Source: Oegoconia quadripuncta
Taxonomy: Eukaryota; Arthropoda; Insecta; Lepidoptera; Autostichidae
Assembly: GCA_949316235.1 (NCBI GenBank)
Contig: OX438757.1
Coordinates: forward strand, 7,744,657-7,808,656
Length of the DNA stretch: 64,000 nt
Reading direction: 5' to 3'
The translations under genes and the position numbers were made by a program. The notes beneath the pieces are model-generated. The model was not told the DNA's origin, made no database searches, and saw only the letters and a program-made list of their open reading frames with translations. This document shows positions 21,926 through 33,666 of the stretch, piece after piece (within the stretch, counting starts at the first letter, position 1; each line of letters starts with the position of its first letter).

Positions 21926-22339
21926 AAGTGTTTGTTCACTAGTTATTCTCTTTAAGATAAGAAATGTAAGACTAATAATATAACCAGCTACTTTAAAAAT
22001 AGGATTTAAAAACGTTAGGCAATTTGTATATGTATTTTTTTATATTTAGTATGTGTGTAGCAAAGAATAAAGATGATTTTTTCTAGATATTAGATACTGT
22101 CCCTTTCATAAATAATCGAGTCCCTTTCAATACACTCCATTTATGAAAGGGACAAAAACTACATTTTTAAAAACTGCGAAAATATACAACTAAGTATAAG
22201 GAAAGGTTCAATATTGCATTTTATTTCAATAGTCAAATAATATAGGCTTCCCATTCAGCTCCAACCTGTTTAAAATGTTATCTCATTCTTTTACTAGAAC
22301 CTCCACAACAAAAATGTCCCTTTCATGCCACCTCTCCCC

Positions 22340-23095
22340 TACACGCCATGTTGTAATAATTAACATTCACGTTGGTGTACTTTACGAATTACAGTGAGCA
22401 GATGGGCGATTTCCTCAAGTCTGATGAGTCGCGTTTTCTTTACAAGTAAAGCGATTCGCGGAGAACTGTGCAAGTCATCCCCTTTTCGTCATTTAACGAC
22501 CGAGATTAAGGCTTATTTTGTTTCAAAATAGGTTTTTATGTTGTCAAAGATAGATCTGGAGTTCCCGATTGATGATTAAGCTACAAATAGAAGTCTCTCC
22601 AAGGCATTTCTTGAGATCCCAATCAAAAGATCGTCTTTTCGTAACACAGAGTAAATAGTCCATGCCAATGGATGAATAAAATCGTAAATAAAGCAAAGGT
22701 GATTGTAAAATAAAGCCAAGTTAGATAACGTTTCTCCTCATCAGTTATTGAATTGATCAAAGGACTCGAACCTAGAAATTGGAGACTGCGGTCATTTGAG
22801 CTTTTAAGTGGAGTTGTAATTAGGTAACTCTTCGTTACTTTATTTACGAAAAATAAAGTAACGAAGGTTGGCAATTAGTTACTGTAATTCTACGTATATT
22901 CTCGATTATTTATAATGCGTAGTGTGATAAACTATTATTAAAATGGTAAAGAATGTTGTGTTTAGTGAAATCGCGAGCAAAAAACGTCATTCTTCTTCGA
23001 ATCAAATCGATTAAACGATAATTGGCGTTGTCGCGATCTTTTAATCCATACTCATGAAGTGAAGCACTGTAATTTAATTGTCAGTGTTGATTTTA
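22340..23095. other. Intergenic DNA with one short hairpin
   Basis: CTTCGTTACTTTATTT (22830-22845) and its exact reverse complement (22851-22866) form a 16 bp stem with a 5-base loop. No gene is seen. Confidence 0.5.
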
Positions 23096-23190
23096 CCGGC
23101 ACTTTATTAACTGCCTGGTTGGTTTCACCTTTCACCACTGGACTGCAGGTGCGGAGGTCGATGGTTCGATTCTAAACGGGGTAAACAAGT
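23096..23190 (+). mobile_element. tRNA-like SINE head, degraded
   Basis: CTGCCTGGTTGGTTTCACC, a central CACTGGACTGCAGGTGCGGA and GATGGTTCGATTC (B-box-like) follow the layout of a tRNA-derived SINE promoter. No body or copy elsewhere in the window confirms it, and stem pairing is too poor for a functional tRNA. Confidence 0.4.
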
Positions 23191-25004
23191 TCAAAAGTTT
23201 GATCCGTTGTTTCGAATATAGATTTCAAAGTAGATAGGTTATTTTATTATATTAGTTCACTACAATATCCTCAAATATATTATTAACGGAACACTGGATT
23301 CAAAACTCTTTTTGAGTCGACTTTGAACTGTAAGGCAATGTCGTCTGCTCACTGCTGAGCAAATACTTTTTCAAAGTAATTATTATAAAGGAGAAATTCT
23401 GTATGACAAACATTACGACGCACAATACCTATAGTTTACTGTAAACTGGATGCATTTGCCGGTATGTAATGTAACACTAAGTACTTATTAAGAGGTGGTA
23501 AGGTTTTGAACTGAAATAGACTATTAGGCTTGACATGCAGCGGATTGTACGTTCGATGTGTGTGTCGGCGCATGACGGCATTGCGTGTTTCAGAGCCGTT
23601 GTCATAGCAACGCAGTTTTCTAACTATGCATACTAACACCGGATGAACAGGAAGATTTAGAGGACACTGAACCTCACTGCAATAAGTTATTCTCTAAGTG
23701 TCATATTGGATTTATGGTTTCGTCAATAACAGTGACGAATATTTTAACCGTCTGTTTTTCCGCCGGATAACTCTCTCATTGTACTGTCTATGTCTGGAAT
23801 AAGATGTCGAACACAAAAATTTAATACTTATTATTTCCGTTAGTAGACTTCAAAAACCACTGGACGGTATTTTGGCATAAATTACAGAATATTATTGATG
23901 GCATTAGTACCTACCTAGTAGTTCTTTGTATAGGACAATAGACTACAATAGTCGAGCAAAAAAAAAACAAAAATCGCTGAACAAATTCGTAACATGCAAA
24001 TAAATGTTTCATTCATCTATTATTTGATAACCTTGCATATACAATTTTAACTCAAAATAAGTTAAATAAATTGAAAACTTCGAAAATTCCGAGAAACTAA
24101 GTGTAATGATATTATCCAGGTACCTATACAAAGTAGGTAATTGTGTTAAAATTTAAACATCGCATAACAACTTATCCAAACATGGCTTAGAACCTTTATA
24201 AAAAACCGCACTAAAATCGAAAACGCATCCGAACAAAGGCTGTACACATACGCACACACACAACGCTGTGAAACACATAACACCCCTGATATTTCGGGAG
24301 TTAAAAAGTCAATACCACCACTAAGAAAATAATGCAATGAGATGCTCTTTGTCTACAATAAAATTCCAATTGTTTTTCATTCCGAGGTTTCCTGGAATAA
24401 ATCTCTTTCAGAGATAAGCTCGCCTTTTGTGTATTGTAATTTCGGTCCTGCATGTTTGTTCAATGTATGTGTGTATACTTATATGCAATAAAGTGTTAAA
24501 TAAATTGTTGATTTGTTGGAGGACTAGCGTTTTATTGAACCATGGAAATAGGTACCTATAATTGTCTATCTGCTAATAATTAATGAAAGACAAATACTGT
24601 TCCGCGACATAATTATAATATAAATTTCATATGCCCGGTCCAGTATATCGATTTATGAAACATTTTAGTATGCAGTAATTTAAGAAAATTTATTATGTTC
24701 TGGACGTTTTGATTTTGACTGTACAAATTGCCCGACGATGTTGGAGTAATTCCGAAAAAAAAAACAATTCTTAACTATTTATTTTCAATACATTCGAAAG
24801 AGATTATTATATAACTTCACTAGCTTTTTAATAATCAACTCTGCACTAAAACTCTCAAACGAATTTATGTCACGTATATCTGACATTTTGAACGATTTAT
24901 AACGTGACAAAAGCTTAGTAAATAATATACATTTTTTCTGTGGAGTCATTAAAATGTCAATAACTGCTAAATTGTAGGCATTCGCGGTGTATAGGACCGA
25001 GCTG
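23191..25004. other. Intergenic DNA, nothing recognised
   Basis: Near 24483 TGCAATAAAGTGTTAAATAA resembles the end of a LINE 3' UTR. No gene or complete element is seen. Confidence 0.4.
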
Positions 25005-25240
25005 TCTCTTCCCGTCGATGACGTAAAAGACGACTAAACGACCGTGAGCATAACAGCATACACCAGTGATGGTCAGCAGTATCATTAATCGGCTTTGAAA
25101 ATTTTGCCATCGCCAACCGGCCTGTCCATCGTGGCGATTAGGCCAAATTCTACTATGGAAACCGATACAAATTGCGTCATGGGAGAGGCTTCACGTCCAG
25201 CAGTGGACTTATCTAGGCTGTTGATGTGATGTGTGATAGT
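25005..25240 (+). repeat. Dispersed repeat family B, body type 2
   Basis: The start TGTCTCTTCCCGTCGATGAC plus GTAAAAGACGACTAAACGAC is the shared module. The body then matches 5225-5420, including the CATGGGAGAGGCT block. The minus-strand 72-codon frame across it is not a gene. Confidence 0.5.
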
Positions 25241-28076
25241 TTTGAAAGAATTAGAAAGGCTCGCTAATAGCCGAGGCTCTGCCCATTTGAAAAAAAACTT
25301 CAAAGAGGATTAATCCAAGATAGGTATAAAATTTAGAATAGTTCAGTAGTTGTGGTGTGATTAAGTAATGAAATATGCATAATCTCGTAATAGGCTTACT
25401 ATTGGTTAAGATAGATAATTCATAGCTTCAAATATTGTCTTTTATCAAAATTACTCAACTAACAAAGGAATACTCTATTATTTTCTAATGACGCTTTAAA
25501 TAGCCTAATTACATAGAAACTAATTACCAAACAAGTAATAATGTAGGTGCTTAGGTCAGGCCTTTCAAATAGTGTAACAGATACCTTTATTTTGAATAGG
25601 TTAGTAATATCGAGAAATAGGAGTGACTTCGATCTCTACCAAGTTAGTTACTGGGGCCTATTTTATTTAAAATACCTAAAAGGTATTCTGTGTAGCAGTC
25701 ACGTTATGTTACTGCTGATACCTTTGCAATCTGGCGATTTTTGTAGTCGAGTGGTGTATGTAAGTCCGATGTGGATGTTCCTGTTTCCATATCAATTAAA
25801 TTAAATTTCTGATATTACACAAGCTCGAGGTGATTGGTGCGTTTGGTTTTACTGTATTTTTTTTATTTCGGATTTTCCGGAAATCGAAGTTAATACTTCT
25901 ACGACTTACTTATATTAATTTTAACATAACATGGGAGTAGCGGAAGATTAGTTAATTTGATGTATTATACGTAGAACTGTCTAGTAAGGGCAATTTAGGA
26001 ATTACATCCGTCAGATTGAGTGATTCTCACCCGGGATCAAGCTTGGGGCGAACGCGCGGCCTGCCCTCCCACGATGTATGAAGGGCAGGCTCTCAATATG
26101 CGAATTTTATTAGGGTTACGAATCAATAGCCGGCCTAACATTCTAACAGCCCCTATAAGTTTTATAGCTGCTATAAATGTGATAGCCTCAATAATGTGGC
26201 GTATAATTGAAAAAGTTCATCGAAAATAATGCGATGGCTTTGATTAAATTTTTCCCCCCTGTTGGATGTTACAGAGCGCAAGATTACATCTATTCTCAAT
26301 ACGTGTAAGACATTTCAAAAGATCACTTTGTACAAATATCATTTAAACGTCTTCACCGTATAGGTCTATACTGGTGAAAAGTTATAAAATTTATTTTCAT
26401 TGATATGCGCGAGGCATATTATAGTTGTCAATGAACTGAAACTTCATCTCAAAGTAATCTAACTTAAATACCTTAAAGCGACGAAAAGTAATTTCTTCAA
26501 AAATGATGTAACTTGCACTTTGTCACTTGAATATAAGCACTAATTCCAATTAATCCAACGTTCGAGTCACAGTTGATACTAGTGTACCGGTTAAGGCACG
26601 TGTAGACGGCCGCGTCGATCGGCGGCGGCGACGCGAGGCGACTGACTGTGGCCTCGATGAACGACCGACTGACTCCCCCCGCTCCGAACATCTGCCCCAT
26701 GGGATCAGCTGATAATCCTCACCACCATCTATGTAATAATGTACACATTGATAATAAATTTCATTTTTACAAAATTCATGCCATGCCTTAGTTATTTGTT
26801 ACTTCGGTATAGAGATTCATGGCTATGGCGCTCTTAGCTCCACGTTTTGGCGTGTCTTAAGATGCGTAGGCGTGAAATTTTTCATTTTTATGTTACACCT
26901 AATCTTCATGTGTTTATTAGACGCTCAACACAACATGCCCACTATTTTCTACAATATATGATGAAGTCAGTTAAAATTATTTGCGAGAACAAGTAGGCTC
27001 GCAAATAAAATTTTTAAAATAACACATGCGACAGATTCGTGTCAAAGGACCGACAAAAAAAACGAAGAGAATAATGTATAAAAAAATATCATAATGTTCG
27101 AGTGTGTTTCCTGAATGAAGGTTTACTCAAGTTAGCGTTAACAAGCAACAAAAGGACTTTTTCTATAATGAGTTCTTTCTTCGCTGGTTTGTAAAACATG
27201 AACAGATTTAAACCACACAATGTGGTCTGTGTTTGACGTACACACATTTATAGATACTCCTCACACTACTCATAGTAGGTAATATTAAAAGATCTCCTTT
27301 ATTTTACTTTTTAAAAGTTTTTTAACCGACCGACGCACAAGCAATTCTAATAAAGCAGACAGCGTTTGCTAGGATTATGATACCGAAGGCATATTGGTAT
27401 AAATTGGTATGCAGTCAGTGAAGAGATTTAGGTCTTGTTAATTATTAAAAAAAAACAGTGCGTGCGTTGACTCCATTTATTGGCAGAAGAGAGAAAAAAG
27501 AAAAACCCCCATAGGTATACAAAATTTGGCCAGAACAGCAACAAACAGAAATACTTGTTAAATTAGCCAAAAGAATCAAAGAAACGCACTTAAATATTAA
27601 ATTCCGATAGAAATTAGCTAATCTATCGGTGTTTTTGAGATTCTGTTAAAGATCGAACAAAACCTGATGTATGTGGAATTTTGCGAACATTTTCTTTAAA
27701 AGGAAGTTAACTGAAATCACGCGATCATACTCAACCATCCGAAGAAATGAGACGGTACGAATGAGCGAGACTATCAAGCAAAAGAGGTGTGAAATATTAG
27801 TCAGAATAAGTTCAATGATACGGCATTAATTAATAAATGTGAACCGATTGTTCAGGGTTCATAATGTTTCGAGATAAGGTTACTCAATAAATCAAGATGA
27901 CTGTTACCAAATAACTTCGCATAGGAAGCCAAGTGGAAGGTTGAGCCATGAAGTGTGTCATAGATTTCAAAAAATTATGTAGGTAGGTACTCACTTAGTT
28001 TTGAAAAGAAAAAGGTTACTCAAGGAACAGTCAGCAACATTAAAAACAGCTTATAAATTTTCTTGGTTAGTTTATG
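25241..28076. other. Intergenic DNA; GC-rich patch at 26590-26705
   Basis: At 26590-26705 the sequence becomes strongly CpG-rich (CGATCGGCGGCGGCGACGCG). Open frames exist on both strands, and neither has good splice signals at both ends. It could be a promoter-like island or part of an unknown exon. At 26060-26094 AGCCTGCCCT faces AGGGCAGGCT as a small hairpin. Nothing else is recognised. Confidence 0.35.
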
Positions 28077-28080
28077 AGAG

Positions 28081-28222
28081 GGGCCAGCGGGGCTAGTATG
28101 TTCCATAGTCCCTCTACAAAGACACGAGATAGGCGCATTGCGTCTCTTTTACTCGCATAAAGCATGAACGTGATAGGCTTTGTTGTAGAGAGACTAGGGG
28201 GTCATTCTAGCCCCGCAGGGCA
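28081..28222. mobile_element. MITE with about 36 bp imperfect inverted arms
   Basis: GGGGCTAGTATGTTCC near 28089 faces TCATTCTAGCCCC ending near 28214. Inside these, AGTCCCTCTACA faces TGTAGAGAGACT. There is no coding sequence. A second, unrelated foldback starts directly after it. Confidence 0.6.
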
Positions 28223-28224
28223 GG

Positions 28225-28292
28225 AACGGGGAGTACTTAATAGGTTCCTAAATATTAGGTACATTTAGGAAGATATTAAGTACTCCCCGTTT
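28225..28292. repeat. Foldback with 18 bp perfect arms
   Basis: AACGGGGAGTACTTAATA (28225-28242) and its exact reverse complement (28274-28291) bracket about 31 bases that pair partly again (TAGGTTCCTAAAT/ATTTAGGA). This gives an almost continuous hairpin of about 65 bases. Confidence 0.7.
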
Positions 28293-28299
28293 CCGAATT

Positions 28300-28485
28300 A
28301 AGCTTTTCGCCTGCGGCTTCGCTCGCGTGGCATTATTTTATCACGGACTCTTATCTTTAAGTAGCCTATGTCCTTATCTAGATCCCATGCTACCTCTCTG
28401 GTAAATTTCAATACGATCAGTTCAGCGGTTTAGGCGTGAAAGCCGGACAGATAGACTTTCGTATTTATTTAAGGATTTGATGGTA
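28300..28485 (-). mobile_element. Helitron-like 3' end, variant body
   Basis: On the plus strand it begins AAGCTTTTCGCCTGCGGCTT, the same GC-rich end as the Helitron-like copy at 60208-60434. The body then differs (GTAAATTTCAATACGATCAG, GACAGATAGACTTTCG). It is read on the minus strand. It may belong to a sister family that shares the 3' terminus. Confidence 0.45.
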
Positions 28486-29155
28486 CATTTGTCTGAATTA
28501 ACTTGCAATCACTCTTTGTCATTACTTTATCAGGTCCCCAAATGCATTAGTGAATTAAGGAGGAAATTACATGAACAGAAAGGGCGCTAATGTATAATAC
28601 ATTCCCTTTCTGATTACAGCGTATAACAAACGGCAGAGGCGGCTTTGAAGTAAAATTACCAACTGAGTCGAGGCGACGGAGCTTTTCATTATCAACATGG
28701 AAATTTAGGACAGACCCGGTGATGGGAACAAGCAAGACAAGATAGCGTCCCTGACAACGCTTTAATACAGTGAATGTTCCACTGAGTAAGCACTATAAAC
28801 ATTTACAGTTATCTACTGCAGAATAGTCTTTAGCTAAATTGAACATCTTAATGACTTTGCGGCTCAAGGCGGGTGTCGGTTGGGACAGAGAAGATCGCGG
28901 TCTTTGCTGATTGATCGATGTCACGAACCAATTCTTATAAAAGTTGGTACCCGCCATCGACACGAAAAGAAGATAAAACTTAGTAAAGAAAGGAAAATAA
29001 TAAGTGGAGAATTTTTTATACTTTTATGGTTCTGAGTGTGTATTTAATTTAGCCTTTCTCTTCATTTAGCGTCAGGTGCGAACAAAATTAAGCGGTAATC
29101 CATTATGTACGGAAATATTATAATCTATACTAATTAATGTTAATTTTTGCAACTC
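28486..29155. other. Intergenic DNA, nothing recognised
   Basis: No gene, repeat shared within the window, or structured element is supported. Confidence 0.45.
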
Positions 29156-29445
29156 AAAATAATAATAATAAATATTTCGGACACTTACACCAATCATTTA
29201 GTCCCAAACTAAGCAAAGCTTGTACTATGGATACTAGATAACGGATAAACATACATAAATATTTATAATAAACATCCATGCTCGGGAATAAATGTTCGTA
29301 TTCATCACACAAACATTTACCCGTCGCGAGATTCGAACCCGCAACCGTTGGTTTCGCTAACAGGGTCACTATTCATCACACAAACATTTACCCGTCGCGG
29401 GATTCGAACCCGCAACCGTTGGTTTCGCTAACAGGGTCACTATCC
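29156..29445 (-). mobile_element. SINE family 2 with a tandemly duplicated head
   Basis: On the minus strand the SINE reads head, body, then 3' AATATTTATTATTATTATT. The tRNA-like head with its A and B boxes is present twice: 29300-29370 and 29371-29441 have a 71 bp period and differ by about one base (CGCGAGA versus CGCGGGA). The near identity means the duplication is recent. Two polymerase III promoters would then lie in series. Confidence 0.85.
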
Positions 29446-29537
29446 ACCACACGAACCCGTCATCAAAATCTAGGTATAATTAAATTCCACTTCTAATAAA
29501 TTATTAAGATTTTCTAGAACGTATGTAGATTGTTTTA

Positions 29538-29662
29538 GGGCCGTATTAATAAATAGATCTTGAGATTGCGATCGCGCCTCTTTTTTTTTTGATTCTGTTT
29601 TAATATGCAACAGATTCTCAAGCGTCAACTTAAGATCATCGCAATCTTTATTAATACGGGCC
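29538..29662. mobile_element. MITE, PIF/Harbinger-like ends
   Basis: GGGCCGTATTAATAAA at the left faces TTTATTAATACGGGCC at the right, with one base of difference. TTA lies directly outside both ends (29535-29537, 29663-29665). A 3 bp TTA-type duplication and GGGCC ends fit PIF/Harbinger-derived MITEs; the superfamily is inferred. It is about 125 bp with no coding content. The inner arms continue imperfectly (GATCTTGAGATTGCGAT facing ATCATCGCAATC). Confidence 0.75.
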
Positions 29663-29665
29663 TTA

Positions 29666-32600
29666 GGTTGTAGCGTATAGAAGGAAACTTTAAATACTAC
29701 AATTACATTAAACAACAGGCAAACATTTCCAGTGTCTCTGGAAGGGTGCAGTAAGTCGTAAAGTTGTGGTTACAACTGAAATTACATCTCTTTGTTGTAA
29801 TAATGCGTAATCTAATAGTATTACGTCCGCAGCAGGTCGTAGTACGCTAGGGAATAAATATAGTAAGCGTTAATCAAAATAAAACATTTGAAGCCGCGTC
29901 ATGTTCTGGACAAAATGTTTGACGCCCGGAAAAAAATGTCATAGGCACAGATTACCAATAAGTTACTAAAGTAATCATAGGTATGTATATTTTTACATTT
30001 GAATGCGCAAAAGATGTAAAAGACAATTCTCTCCGTTTCATTTCCAAGTAAATATCACACAACACATGCTTCGTATTGTCCTCGCCGAGGCAGACGGTGA
30101 CCGCAGAAATGAAATCCGGTATATTCTGGTACGTTATGCTTGCGTAACAGATGTAAGAGTAAGCGGTCATACCTTTTAAAATAAAATTTATAGTTATTGA
30201 CAGAAAAAATTACCTACTATAAAATGTGTTGTCTAGCAACCTACTTTGAGGTGACATTAAATATTGCTTATTTACATTAGGTACATTGCAGATATACCTA
30301 CTTAGATATAATCCAGTGGTCATATGTTATTCAATAATAGGTTAAGATAAAAATGAAATGTAGATATTATTTCATGACAACAAAAATAACGTTTTCAATA
30401 CAGAAATTTAAAATGATCGTTGTCAACTCCAAATTAAGATTAAATTTATGTTTTAACAGATAGAATATAACAAATTTATTCGTCGACCATGACACAAAAT
30501 CATCGAGGAGATCGAGGGTAATATCTTCAAACAATGAATTAACTCCTATTAAATGAATAATATTAAAGTTGACGTACTATGGGAGATTGATGAGAAAGGC
30601 ACACAGGAAATATATTTTTTAAATCAAATTGCAAGACCCGTCGTGACCTAGGAAAACACTTCAAAGAAAAACTTCATGGCCTAAAGATCAAAGTCGAAAT
30701 TTAGAATATTTCGTTGTGTTTAAACACGGAACTACATTTCTAAGAACTAGAAAATGTAAAAATATAAATGAAGAGTTTCGAGAAACGAATTGGGATAGAG
30801 TATGAAACAGAATCTAAAAGCAAAGGGCATAATTTATCATTTAGAAAAATTCATTTATCTAAAGAATAGTTATTCAATAAAACAGGGAGTTCGAGAAGGT
30901 AGAGTTAGAGGTACGTTTGTATACATTAGATAATAAATAATTCTAACGCAGGACGAGCCCGTATTAATGTTTACTTTGGGGCAACTGCGTAAACATATTT
31001 TATAAATCGAGCTCTGCCGTTTCACTTTTAACTTACCTATAGATAAAAGTCTAGCAAGCAATGCGGCATTGCCGGAAATTATATCAGGAGTAACAAAACT
31101 AGTTTTAAAGTGAAACAGAATAAATACGTTTTTGTTTCTATACGAGATAAATCAATATTTCGACAGAAAGTCGACGACCCAACAATTATGCACGAAATAA
31201 ACACAAACCGAGACCTCCCAAAATATTCTCGGTTCGTTTCCTGGGCTGGCCGCGGTGAATTCTCAAATTCTAAACTTTTGATATAGGTGTTATTTCATTT
31301 GGTAAGTAATATAATGAAATATATTTTAAAATAGCGGGCGTTAACGACTGTATGTCTTGATTGCGTTGACATCGATTTTCTTCCAGCTCTAAGGAATTGC
31401 AGAACTGAGAATTTGATATTAGTTTAAACTAAAACCTCTAAGCGTTCCTGAGAAAAAGGATCTTGGCAGACAGACTTTCAAGGAAATGATCTCATTAGGG
31501 TTCTTTACTTTTGAAGTACAGAACCCTAAAATATATAATTAATACAACAACGCGAGAGTTAATTCGAGTAAAAAATATTGGGTAGAAAAGATGCCATAAA
31601 TTGTCCCAACAAACATTTGTAGATAAAACACATTGTGTTCAAACAATAGGCAAACAAGGGTCTCAACAGACGACCCTCGAAGGCATGGGACGGAGCGCCT
31701 TTGTAGAAAGGTATACCTATTTTATTTTCAACATGTCCGCAAAATGACGTCATATGCAATACGAAATTATTACCCATAAAGAGTACAGGCAATATAGCTA
31801 CCTGGTTTTCTTACGCATTTCCATAGGCATTGCCAAAGCACTTCGACGGATATTCATCCACAACAAACAAAATGTAATTTAATTTTATACCTTGGAATTT
31901 ACAAAACTATAACACACTACTGCTTAAACTTAAATGATTTAACAAAACAGCTGCTGTAAATAGGCTTTGCTAGAAAGGGGCGGTAGGTATGTTGCATTTG
32001 TAGGTTGCAGACTGTAGGTATTACGAATATCTTTACGAGTAGGTATATGTAATATTTGAAGTTTGTGCCCGGATTGCACGTTTTTGTAACACAAAAGTAA
32101 TGACAAATTATGCTTCTGCAGAAGGACGCGATGGGACATCAAGCTGTGACTGTGACTAGTATCGTTGCAGAGGCCTCGTTAGTAAGCTGCCCAATTGTTT
32201 GACTATAAATACCAATGAACTTATTTTCCTGCAAGTGAAGCAATATGTGGATTCCGATGTAGTTTCGAATTAAAAATGACCTATAAAAATGTTGTTAAAT
32301 AACACCGCACAACTCGATGTGGGGTGGGATGCTAAGTGGACAAACGTTATAATTTGATACTGAATATTCAATACAATTAGTTTTAATAATATGTATACGT
32401 ATAGTAGAGTTCACTATTTGGATATTTACTTCTGCAACCATGAAGATTTAATTTCTTTCATGCGATTTCATGCTCACGTGAACGTGATAAAAATAAAATC
32501 ACACTTGGCATATTGTTCAAGATTCCCGCTCCAATATAGACAATTTAATTGCCCAAATTAGATGTCCACAAATGAAAGGAGAATAGGAAGCACACTTTCA

Positions 32601-32848
32601 AGCTTGGGCCACTATAGATTCGGTTTCATTAATAGCTGTGATGTATCTCAATGCGATATGAACAACAGGTCAACGTTTTCGGCCAGAAATAGAGCGAACG
32701 AGCTACCCCTGGCCCGTGTCTTTCGTCGGCCGCTCTTAGCGATCCATTCCGATCCGACATCTCGTTAATATATCAACGAGGTTATCAATAACAATATGCC
32801 CCAACCATAAACTGTTTACATTGGACTTAATTGCTAAACCTTAAACAG
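29666..32848. other. Intergenic DNA, nothing recognised
   Basis: About 3.2 kb has no repeat shared with the rest of the window and no domain-bearing frame. Short frames of 60-77 codons have no family signature. This is the longest stretch that appears free of obvious mobile elements. Confidence 0.4.
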
Positions 32849-32966
32849 GTGGTTTGGTGGAAGAACAAAGGAAATTAATGTAATGTTTGGTATGAGATCA
32901 AAAAGACAAGGGGCAGACATGCGTGACGGAAGTTTAATTTATCTGCAACAATATTCTGAAGTTTTT
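32849..32966 (+). CDS. Weak exon candidate, unknown
   Basis: After CCTTAAACAG an open segment of 118 bases (one base plus 39 codons) runs to TTT just before GTAAGTGTG, a consensus-like donor. It encodes WFGGRTKEINVMFGMRSKR and then QGADMRDGSLIYLQQYSEVF. No family is recognised. Frames of this length are common by chance, so only the coincidence of both splice-like borders supports it. Confidence 0.18.
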
Positions 32967-33489
32967 GTAAGTGTGACCAATATTTGAAAAAAATAGTAGG
33001 CACTTATGTAATGTAAGTCAAAATATTATTTCCTACATTAACGAACGCTTGACGAAATACACCCTGCTTATTAATTAATTATACAAAACCCAGCTTAATC
33101 CATTGTAATAAGTCAGTCCTGTATTTAATATATTTGCTGTTTTAAAGAAGGAAATGAAATAATCAGATCATGATTGCAACTAAAGTTGGAGAGGATGGAA
33201 AAACAACTATGAAGCCAAAGAACAAACGAACTTTTAATTTGAACATTTAGAACTATGATACTACAAATCTACACTTACATACACTCCTCAACAAAACGAG
33301 CCACACAAGTCATTGGCCGCAGCGCTGACCTATATTTAGAACATAAATAGGTATTAACAATCTCATCAATCCGTTCGCCTCTAACAATCTGGTTGACATT
33401 CCATTGACAGCGTAACAACATCCAATCATGAAATAAAACTTAGCTATTGACACGATGACTGTAGCATAATAATTTTTCTAAGGTTCTCA

Positions 33490-33666
33490 CTACATTTTTC
33501 TCAAATCTTCACCATTGAAATAGACTTTGGATTCTTCGTTTTCGAGGTCTATGATGAGTTGTTTACTCGCATTTGCCGAACAATCTGTAGTGGTTTCTAA
33601 TCTGTTTCCGTTCTTATATTTTGATAGTAATTCATTAAAACCCCTAAACCGTAAAATCTTAAAGTA
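33490..33666 (-). CDS. Weak terminal-exon candidate, unknown
   Basis: On the minus strand 58 codons are open, from the AG of GGTCTAG (acceptor-like, not pyrimidine-rich upstream) to a TAG at 33490-33492. The product has a balanced, charged composition, for example FNELLSKYKNGNRLETTTDC and IDLENEESKVYFNGEDLRKM. It lacks an ATG near the start, so it would have to be a last exon. I recognise no domain. It may be chance. Confidence 0.22.
   Translation of the reverse strand, partial: YFKILRFRGFNELLSKYKNGNRLETTTDCSANASKQLIIDLENEESKVYFNGEDLRKM

Larger units (their letters stand above)
20424..22339 (+). mobile_element. Decayed pogo-like DNA transposon
   Basis: Ends GGGAGAGGTGGCATGAA (left) and its reverse complement (right) give a near-perfect inverted repeat of about 24 bp, with TA on both outer sides (20422-20423, 22340-22341), the pogo/Tc1/mariner target. 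Inside are remnants of a DDE transposase. Around them are at least nine copies of the inner terminal motif, GTCCCTTTCAT or a close variant, in both orientations. At 1916 bp it is shorter than the intact relative at 34917-38022 (3106 bp) and lacks the C-terminal third of the gene. Confidence 0.85.
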
